DNA of 7,384 nt. It comes from Gammaproteobacteria bacterium. Its GTDB lineage: Bacteria > Pseudomonadota > Gammaproteobacteria > Granulosicoccales > Granulosicoccaceae. Shown in pieces: positions 1 through 7,384 of the stretch. Made by a program: the position numbers and the translations under genes. The stretch's first letter is position 1. Each line of letters starts with the position of its first letter. The stretch spans positions 1 through 7,384 of the forward strand of contig JAGRHW010000101.1 in assembly GCA_020444765.1 (NCBI GenBank), in the 5' to 3' direction. A model generated the notes under the pieces. That model had not been told where the DNA came from and did not search any database. It saw nothing but the letters and a program-made list of their open reading frames with translations.

Positions 1-254
1 TCGAATACGGGCAGTTCGAGCCTTACGGTCTGTTCGCCGAGCCGGCGCTTCATCATGGATGTCAGGCTGACCAGACGGTTTGCCAGAAGCTCGGAGCCGT
101 CAATGTTTTGTCGAAGTTGCGCGATGGCATCCAGCACCCATTTGCGCTGTTCGTCATCAAGTCCGCTCTGCAGATTGAACAACAACGCCGATAAATTCGC
201 CTGCAGCGAAAATACACCACCGGCGGTGTTTGCCATGCCCTTGTCAACTGACAT
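1..254 (-). CDS. Unidentified protein, N-terminal 84 residues; gene runs off the left edge
   Basis: An open frame begins at ATG 254 and stays open to base 1, giving 84 codons and two spare bases. It begins MSVDKGMANTAGG and continues with what look like mostly amphipathic helices; visible elements are LDDEQRKWVLDAIAQLR and MMKRRLGEQTVRLELPVF. No signal peptide, membrane segment or catalytic motif is visible. The ATG overlaps the end of the UbiA-like gene by 11 bases (ATGTCAGTTGA), and a purine stretch AGAAGA lies a few bases upstream, so the two genes are probably co-transcribed and translationally coupled. A second in-frame ATG at 236 is possible, but its AAGGG is too close to serve well. 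I do not recognise it firmly. The pattern W-x-x-x-x-I-x-x-L followed by (K/R)-R-x-L-G vaguely recalls the N-terminus of EboA-type proteins, which would fit an EboC-like neighbour. That is a guess from remembered family features. Confidence 0.7.
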   Translation of the reverse strand, partial: MSVDKGMANTAGGVFSLQANLSALLFNLQSGLDDEQRKWVLDAIAQLRQNIDGSELLANRLVSLTSMMKRRLGEQTVRLELPVF

Positions 255-1104
255 ACAGTCTTCTCGCAAGATATTTACCCGGTAAAAGCAGAAGCAAAAT
301 ACAAACCGACCACCAGAGATTTCCATGAACGAGCAGTATCAGGGCATCAATAATGATGACTCCCATGACCAGCCTGCCTATCGCCGGCTGAACCGTTTCC
401 GGGCGTAAATTCCGCCATACCGGCTGCAGTACCTTGGCGTAATACAATGACACCGGCAATAGCGCCAACAACCAGAGACCACCAAACGCCGCCTGCTCCC
501 AGCCCAGATAAAGAACCGAACAAAATGCCAGGACAAAAAAAGCGATCGCCAGATACAGGGGTTTGCGGGAATGCGTTCCGGTCTCAGCGGTGGACAGAAT
601 CGTCAGACCCGAGACATAGAAAAACAGCGGCACGGGAATCAACAGAAAAGACGCTTCGAACGGCACGACCGACATCGCCAGCAGCCAGTTCAGATAGCGG
701 CAGGCCCCCATGACCGGACCGGCGTGAATATCCGCCAGGTGCTTGCTGTCATACAGGAGGATCGCCGCCGCCAGTAACAGCGCGATCAAAAAGGTCTTGA
801 AACCGATGATCAGAGCGACCAGCAGACCACTGAGCAACAAGCCAAGACTGACGGCCCAGCCGATGCCAAGCGTGAGCTGCCCAGAAGGCAAAGGCCTGTT
901 ACTCCGGTTCGCGCGGTCTTCGTGGAAATCGAAACAATCGTTCAGCCCCATGCCCGCAAAATACAGGCACATGCTTGCAATCAGGCTCAGCAACAGGTCC
1001 CAGGCCTGGATAGCGCCCGCTGTAACGATCAGGTGCGCAGCCAGCACATTGGAGATGGCGCTGAAACCGGCCGGCAGGCGCACGAGCTGGAGTATGGCTT
1101 TCAT
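244..1104 (-). CDS. UbiA-superfamily integral membrane prenyltransferase-like protein (EboC-like branch suspected)
   Basis: This 286-residue, very hydrophobic protein has about eight or nine likely membrane segments, the usual UbiA fold size. UbiA enzymes transfer a prenyl group from an isoprenoid diphosphate to an acceptor inside the membrane, using Mg2+ held by two aspartate-rich loops. The first loop is intact: NDCFDFHED at residues 55-63 followed by RSNRPLPSG. The second loop, usually DxxxD near the sixth helix, is absent; the equivalent stretch reads YVSGLTILSTAETGT (about 163-177) with a single Glu. Residues 118-139 (YDSKHLADIHAGP, then MGACRYLN) replace the usual helix 4-5 loop. This pattern recalls EboC-like proteins rather than ubiquinone, menaquinone or heme enzymes, so substrate and even catalysis are uncertain. 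ATG 1104 is preceded immediately by an in-frame TAA, and MKAILQLVRLPAGF fits the family N-terminus, but there is no clear ribosome binding site. It lies beyond the purA terminator and overlaps the next gene by 11 bases. Confidence 0.85.
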   Translation of the reverse strand: MKAILQLVRLPAGFSAISNVLAAHLIVTAGAIQAWDLLLSLIASMCLYFAGMGLNDCFDFHEDRANRSNRPLPSGQLTLGIGWAVSLGLLLSGLLVALIIGFKTFLIALLLAAAILLYDSKHLADIHAGPVMGACRYLNWLLAMSVVPFEASFLLIPVPLFFYVSGLTILSTAETGTHSRKPLYLAIAFFVLAFCSVLYLGWEQAAFGGLWLLALLPVSLYYAKVLQPVWRNLRPETVQPAIGRLVMGVIIIDALILLVHGNLWWSVCILLLLLPGKYLARRLYVS

Positions 1105-1171
1105 TTAAAACGGAATCAGTGAATCGAAGGTTTATTCCAGCGTGAATCATGCCAGTGCGGATAAAAACCCC
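1105..1171 (-). other. Leader of the UbiA-like gene; no convincing promoter
   Basis: These 67 bases separate the purA terminator from the UbiA-like start codon. If the terminator works, the promoter of the downstream unit should be here or overlap the hairpin. Reading the minus strand I see AATAAA and CATGAT as poor -10 candidates, neither with a credible -35 at 16-18 bases. The bases just before the ATG (CCGTTTTAA) lack a Shine-Dalgarno sequence. The unit may rely on read-through, a non-sigma70 promoter, or a weak start. Confidence 0.3.
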
Positions 1172-1214
1172 GCGGGCATAAAAAAACCGGCGATGCCGGT
1201 TTTTTTATGCCCGC
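1172..1214 (-). terminator. Palindromic intrinsic terminator after purA
   Basis: Two perfect 20-base arms (1172-1191 and 1195-1214) flank a 3-base loop. The core is a GC stem CCGGC/GCCGG, preceded by seven A and followed by seven T, which is a classic intrinsic terminator and equally good on either strand. Beyond the A and T tracts, GCGGGCAT pairs with ATGCCCGC, so the whole element can fold as one 20-bp hairpin with the U-tract inside the stem. It begins 15 bases after the purA stop codon and separates the hflX-purA operon from the UbiA-like unit. Confidence 0.92.
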
Positions 1215-1229
1215 CGCTCCGCGCCGGCT

Positions 1230-3714
<2,485 letters not shown>

Positions 3715-3737
3715 GAAAGCACTCGGGAATCAACCCG

Positions 3738-3923
3738 TCAGGTTACCACCAGCAGCATGATCAGACCGAACAGCATGCTGCCAAGCCCTGCGATACGCAA
3801 CGCACTGGCGGGCATTTTCTGGATCTCATGCATGGCTTTTTTACACATATCGGGCCCCACCGCCAGTATCAACCCTTCGATGACAAACATCAGCGACAAT
3901 CCAATGAGGATCTCGATCCACAT
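3738..3923 (-). CDS. DUF2065 small inner-membrane protein (YjeT-like)
   Basis: This 61-residue protein has two hydrophobic segments, residues about 3-22 (IEILIGLSLMFVIEGLILAV) and 45-60 (AGLGSMLFGLIMLLVV). Between them is a short basic, polar loop containing CKKAMHEIQKMPASALR. The pattern of EGL in the first helix, a P-x-x-x-K-K loop, and P-x-x-x-L-R before the second helix matches the DUF2065 family, whose E. coli member is YjeT. Function is not established. Its constant position directly after hflC suggests a membrane role linked to HflKC or FtsH, but that is inference from context only. It lies 55 bases after hflC and 23 before hisZ, so it is almost certainly co-transcribed with them. The ribosome binding site is weak. 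An opposite-strand frame over the same bases is a shadow. Confidence 0.9.
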   Translation of the reverse strand: MWIEILIGLSLMFVIEGLILAVGPDMCKKAMHEIQKMPASALRIAGLGSMLFGLIMLLVVT

Positions 3924-3978
3924 CTTAGGTTTCCACCTGCAGTGCGGTTAACCCGGTCAGGAAGCGGATAAAACGACT

Positions 3979-4851
3979 TTATTCCTTGCCATCAAGACTG
4001 TTGAAATACTTGAAAAACTCGGAGTCCGGCTTTAGCAGCAACACATCGTTCTTGCCCTTGAATGTCGAGCGGTACGCCTTCAGGCTTCGCGACAACTCGA
4101 AAAACTCAGGGTCCTGGCTGAAGGCCTTGGCGTAGATTCCCGCCGCCAGAGCATCACCTTCACCGCGGATTTTTTCGGATTCGCTGTAAGCTTCGGCGAT
4201 GATTTCCGCACGCTGACGGTCCGCGTCGGCCCGGATACCCTTGGCGGCCTCTTCACCCCGCGAGCGAAACGCCTTGGCAACCGTTGCACGCTCTTTATCC
4301 ATACGCTGAAAGACCGACTCACTGACGTCGCTCGGCAGATCGACCCGCTTGATTCTCACATCGATGATTTCCACACCCAGATCCTGCGAGCGGAGGTTCG
4401 CGTTTTGCTGAATTTCAACCATCAACTCGGCACGTTCACCGGAAACCACTTCTTCGACCGTCCGCCGGCCGAACGCATCCAACACGCCCTTGCGGAGAAA
4501 CTGGCTGAGCCGGGTGGTGGCATCACGCTCGTCGCCACCGGTCGCCACGAAGAAACGCTCGACATCGCCGATTCGCCATTTGACGAAGGAATCGACCACA
4601 ACGTTTTTCTTTTCGCTCGTCAGTACGCGTTCAGGCGCTGCGTCGAGTGTCAGGATACGTCCGTCGAACTTGCGCACATTGTTGTAAATCGGGATTTTGA
4701 AGTGCAGTCCTGGCGTGTAATCGGTCCGGTCTATGGTACCGAGGGCGAGCTTGATCGCTTTCTCCCGTTCACCGACGACAAACACCGATGAAATCAGCAG
4801 TAAAAACGCCAGAAATCCACCAATTAGCAACAGAGGTAATTTTTGCATCAC
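3979..4851 (-). CDS. hflC: HflC, SPFH-domain modulator of FtsH protease
   Basis: HflC pairs with HflK in a large periplasm-facing assembly around FtsH in the inner membrane and modulates degradation of membrane proteins. An N-terminal membrane anchor (about residues 5-27) is followed by the SPFH/prohibitin domain, with VFVVGEREKAIKLALG, TPGLHFKIP at about 46-54 and LDAFGRRTVEEVVSGER at 124-140. A long charged coiled-coil segment rich in Glu, Arg and Ala spans about 185-245, then FFELSRSLKAYRSTF and a short tail ending SLDGKE. At 290 residues it is shorter than E. coli HflC (334) but similar to the Pseudomonas-type protein. The start is ambiguous between GTG 4851 (4-base GTGA overlap with hflK) and the adjacent ATG 4848 (TGATG, 1-base overlap). 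An AAGGGA sequence upstream suits either. Both put it directly behind hflK, consistent with coupled, equimolar synthesis. Confidence 0.96.
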   Translation of the reverse strand: MMQKLPLLLIGGFLAFLLLISSVFVVGEREKAIKLALGTIDRTDYTPGLHFKIPIYNNVRKFDGRILTLDAAPERVLTSEKKNVVVDSFVKWRIGDVERFFVATGGDERDATTRLSQFLRKGVLDAFGRRTVEEVVSGERAELMVEIQQNANLRSQDLGVEIIDVRIKRVDLPSDVSESVFQRMDKERATVAKAFRSRGEEAAKGIRADADRQRAEIIAEAYSESEKIRGEGDALAAGIYAKAFSQDPEFFELSRSLKAYRSTFKGKNDVLLLKPDSEFFKYFNSLDGKE

Positions 4852-6023
4852 TGAATATCCCTTGTTCTGCTGCGGGAGCTGTTAGTCCCCGAACTCGTCG
4901 ATGAACGCTGAGAGCTGTCGACCGTGGACGGCATCGGGAACTGCCCGGACGTACCGGTACTGCGCTCCAGCGTTTCATTAACCTGATTCATCAGCTTGTC
5001 GACCGGAAGATACATCAGGCTGTTACCTGCCTCCGAATCGATCACAATCTTGCTGCTGTTGGAGAGTACGGCTTCGATGGACTCCAGATACAGCCGCTGA
5101 CGGGTCACTTCAGGGAATTTTCTGTATTCCTCGAGCAGCGCCAGAAAACGCGCCGATTCACCTTCTGCTGCCTTGGTTACCTCGGTGCGGTAAGCCTTGG
5201 CCTCTTCCAGAATCATTCTTGCATCACCACGGGCTCTTGGCACGACTTCATTGGAATAGGCCTCGGATTCGTTGATGTAACGCTGCTCATCCTCACGTGC
5301 CTTGATCGCGTCCGAGAACGCCGCCTGCACCTGATCCGGCGGTTGCGCGGATTCAAGGTTCACGGTGTTGACCAGAATGCCGGTACCGTAATTCTCAAGT
5401 ATCGTCTGCATATTGTCCATGGTGGACTGGGCGATCGCACTTCGTCCCTGGGTGATGATCGGATCCATATTGTTCTGACCGATCACTTCGCGAATCGCGC
5501 TTTCCGCCACTTCCTGCAAGGTGACATCCGGATTTTTGACACTGAAGAGGTAATCCTTGGCATTGCTGATCTTGTACTGCACCGACATGTCGATTTCGAC
5601 AATATTCTCATCCTTGGTCAGCATCGGCTGAGCGCGCAAATGAACGGACCGGACTCGGTCGACATTGACCCGCTCGAGCGCTTCGAACGGCCACGGTAGA
5701 TGCCAGTGTGGACCGGGGGTCGCGGTGTGGACAAATTTGCCGAAACGCGTGATGACACCACGTTCGGCCGGCTGAATGATGTAAAAGCCGGTCGCCAGCC
5801 AGAAAAGAAAAATCAAACCCCCGAGTATCGCCAGCCCCTTGAGACCGAGATTGCCCGGACCACCGCTCGGCAGTTTTACACCACCGCCCTTCTTGCCGAA
5901 CAAGCCACCGAACTTTTCCTGCAGGTTTTTGAAAACCTCGTCAAGATCAGGCGGACCACCGCTGTTTTTCCGGTTGCCCCACGGGTCCTGATCTTTGTTT
6001 CCACCAGGCTCATTCCAAGCCAT
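4848..6023 (-). CDS. hflK: HflK, SPFH-domain modulator of FtsH protease
   Basis: HflK is the partner of HflC; the two alternate in the cage that encloses FtsH. The 391-residue protein opens with the family signature MAWNEPGG followed by DPWG and PPDLDEVF, a Gly- and Lys-rich cytoplasmic segment to about residue 60, and one membrane helix at about 62-82 (GLAILGGLIFLFWLATGFYI). The SPFH domain then begins QPAERGVITRFGKF, with TPGPHWHLPWPFE and AESAIREVIGQNNMD further on. A charged coiled-coil follows (AREDEQRYINESEAYSNEVV, then RARGDARMILEEAKAYR). The last 37 residues, from about 355, form a low-complexity Ser/Thr-rich tail of the kind that varies between species. E. coli HflK is 419 residues, so this is a normal, slightly shorter form. 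ATG 6023 has a good TGGAG ribosome binding site. The gene is 46 bases downstream of hflX and abuts hflC. Confidence 0.97.
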   Translation of the reverse strand: MAWNEPGGNKDQDPWGNRKNSGGPPDLDEVFKNLQEKFGGLFGKKGGGVKLPSGGPGNLGLKGLAILGGLIFLFWLATGFYIIQPAERGVITRFGKFVHTATPGPHWHLPWPFEALERVNVDRVRSVHLRAQPMLTKDENIVEIDMSVQYKISNAKDYLFSVKNPDVTLQEVAESAIREVIGQNNMDPIITQGRSAIAQSTMDNMQTILENYGTGILVNTVNLESAQPPDQVQAAFSDAIKAREDEQRYINESEAYSNEVVPRARGDARMILEEAKAYRTEVTKAAEGESARFLALLEEYRKFPEVTRQRLYLESIEAVLSNSSKIVIDSEAGNSLMYLPVDKLMNQVNETLERSTGTSGQFPMPSTVDSSQRSSTSSGTNSSRSRTRDIQ

Positions 6024-6029
6024 ACGATA

Positions 6030-6034
6030 CTCCA
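6030..6034 (-). promoter_or_regulatory. Ribosome binding site of hflK
   Basis: TGGAG on the minus strand lies 6 bases before the hflK ATG. It is the clearest Shine-Dalgarno sequence in the window and confirms the start at 6023. Confidence 0.8.
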
Positions 6035-6069
6035 GTCATTTTTTACGCTGTTTATCAAAGCGCGACATT

Positions 6070-7384
6070 TTAGGTTTCAAAGCGGCCGCCCGCAAGCTCG
6101 CCGGCCGATTGGCGCATCAGCGCACTATCGTCAAGCTCGAAACGGTCACACAACCGTTGCCAGATAATTCTATCGGCGTCGATCTCCAGCAAAAAATCGC
6201 CATCGTCATTGAACGATTCACTGACGACTGCCCCTTGCGAATAGAGTTTTGCCCGGAACTCGCCAGCTGACGGTTTAAGCTTCAACAAGCCATGGACCCG
6301 CGCATTATCGATCAGTTCAACCACCGAATCGATCAACAGCTCCAGCCCTGCACCACTGTTGGCTGATATCCACACGCGCAGGGGTTTTTCCAGCTCGTCT
6401 CGATCAAGATGGGGGCCGACCGCCAATTTGTCAATTTTATTATACGCCATCAACACCGGCACTTCGCCGGCATCGATGGAATTGAGAACCTGGTTGACAT
6501 CCTCGATACGCTGATCACGTAATTCGTCACAGGCATCCACCACATGAATCAACAGATTCGCCTCGCGTGTTTCCAGCAAGGTCGAACGAAAAGCATCGAC
6601 CAGCTCATGTGGCAAGTCACTGATAAATCCGACCGTATCGATTATGACCGCTTCCCGCCCCCCGGGTAAGGGTAATTTACGGTAGGTGGGGTCAAGCGTC
6701 GCAAACAACTTGTCCGCTGCATAGACATGCTGTCCGGTCAGCGCATTAAACAACGTCGATTTGCCCGCATTGGTATAACCGACCAGTGCGATGCTCGGAA
6801 CTCCCGACTTGTTGCGCGCCTGCCGGCTCTGCTCCCGTTGCTGCCTGACCCTGGCCAGCCGTTTGCGGATACTCTTGACCCGCAGGGCCAGCAAACGCCG
6901 GTCGGTCTCCAGCTGGGTCTCACCCGGTCCACGCAGGCCGATTCCGCCTTTTTGTCGCTCCAGATGCGTCCAGCCACGAACCAATCGTGTCGATAAATGA
7001 TTGAGCTGGGCTAGTTCGACCTGCAGCTTGCCTTCGAATGTGTTGGCCCGCTGGGCAAAGATATCAAGAATCAATCCGGTACGATCCAACACCCGGCAAG
7101 AAAAAGCCTTCTCCAGGTTTCGTTCCTGACTGGGACTGAGACGCTGATTGAAAATTACCAGTTCGATTTGCAGCGCACGGACAAGGTCGGCTATTTCGCG
7201 AACCTTGCCGGAACCGACAAAAAAACGTGGATCAGGCTTTTGGCGAGAACCGGTGACCAGCCTGATTTCATCAGCGCCGGCCGATCTGGCGAGTTCCTGG
7301 AACTCTTGGATCTGATCATCGCTGAGAGGCTGCCCTGCAAGCGCTATATGAACCAGTAATGCCTTCTCACCGATCGAGGGTCTT
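6070..7384 (-). CDS. hflX: GTPase HflX, lacking only its first few codons at the right edge
   Basis: HflX is a ribosome-associated GTPase that splits stalled or heat-damaged 70S ribosomes. The frame is open from the right edge to TAA 6070, giving 437 residues; a GTG at 7092 is internal, because upstream sequence continues the family: GEKALLVHIAL, TGSRQKPDPRFFVGSGKV, LSPSQERNLEKAFSCRVLDRTG. Alignment by eye to E. coli HflX (426 residues) suggests only about three to six N-terminal residues are missing. Domains in fragment numbering: N-terminal nucleotide-binding-like domain 1 to about 115, the glycine-rich linker GGIGLRGPGETQLETDRR at about 146-163 with a basic helical hairpin after it, then the G domain with G1 GYTNAGKST at 202-210, G3 DTVGF at 249-253, G4 NKID at 315-318 and G5 SAN near 340. 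The short C-terminal domain is present. No key residue is missing. In relatives hfq usually lies just upstream, which would be outside the window. Confidence 0.97.
   Translation of the reverse strand, partial: RPSIGEKALLVHIALAGQPLSDDQIQEFQELARSAGADEIRLVTGSRQKPDPRFFVGSGKVREIADLVRALQIELVIFNQRLSPSQERNLEKAFSCRVLDRTGLILDIFAQRANTFEGKLQVELAQLNHLSTRLVRGWTHLERQKGGIGLRGPGETQLETDRRLLALRVKSIRKRLARVRQQREQSRQARNKSGVPSIALVGYTNAGKSTLFNALTGQHVYAADKLFATLDPTYRKLPLPGGREAVIIDTVGFISDLPHELVDAFRSTLLETREANLLIHVVDACDELRDQRIEDVNQVLNSIDAGEVPVLMAYNKIDKLAVGPHLDRDELEKPLRVWISANSGAGLELLIDSVVELIDNARVHGLLKLKPSAGEFRAKLYSQGAVVSESFNDDGDFLLEIDADRIIWQRLCDRFELDDSALMRQSAGELAGGRFET

Noticed and set aside
743..1108. 121-codon plus-strand frame
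   Set aside because: Antisense to the UbiA-like gene; basic and Ser/Arg-rich composition is typical of a frame opposite hydrophobic helices.
3924..3978. Possible small gene or hairpin between hflC and the DUF2065 gene
   Set aside because: No open frame with a ribosome binding site and no stable stem-loop with a T-tract; looks like a plain spacer.
4405..4791. 128-codon plus-strand frame
   Set aside because: Shadow of the conserved SPFH domain of hflC.
6024..6069. Possible internal promoter between hflX and hflK (TTGATA seen)
   Set aside because: No -10 hexamer at the right spacing; TTGATA alone is not enough in a 46-base gap.
5700..6167. 155-codon plus-strand frame over the hflK start and hflX end
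   Set aside because: It covers the hflK N-terminus, the intergenic gap and the hflX C-terminus antisense, with no family resemblance.
6070..7092. Start of hflX at GTG 7092
   Set aside because: The frame stays open upstream and encodes the conserved N-terminal HflX domain to the window edge, so the GTG is an internal valine codon.

Overview
The window suggests a gammaproteobacterium outside the Enterobacterales. The evidence is the conserved block hflX-hflK-hflC-DUF2065-hisZ-purA. A hisZ gene between the DUF2065 gene and purA is the arrangement known from Pseudomonas and purple-sulfur-type gammaproteobacteria, whereas E. coli has no hisZ. Species cannot be named from the sequence alone. Every gene I can support lies on the minus strand, so the biological reading direction is from base 7384 towards base 1. 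No tRNA, rRNA, CRISPR array, insertion sequence or phage gene was seen.

Bases 7384-1230 hold a tightly packed six-gene run: hflX (only its first few codons lie outside the window), hflK, hflC, a 61-residue DUF2065 membrane protein, hisZ and purA. Gaps are 46, 55 and 23 bases. The hflK/hflC and hisZ/purA pairs overlap. The layout fits one transcript. It combines a ribosome-associated GTPase (HflX), the HflKC complex that surrounds and modulates the FtsH membrane protease, a small membrane protein of unknown role, the regulatory subunit of the first histidine enzyme, and adenylosuccinate synthetase. The hisZ/purA coupling is metabolically sensible because histidine synthesis consumes ATP and returns AICAR to the purine pathway.

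A strong palindromic intrinsic terminator at 1172-1214 closes this operon. No intergenic stretch exceeds 125 bases.

Bases 1104-1 hold a second unit on the same strand: a UbiA-superfamily integral membrane protein and an overlapping gene that runs off the left edge. The UbiA-like protein has a perfect first aspartate motif but lacks the second. Its overall motif pattern resembles the poorly understood EboC-like branch. The partial downstream protein has a faint resemblance to EboA-type N-termini, which is only a hypothesis. This left-hand unit is the least explained part of the window and the best lead.
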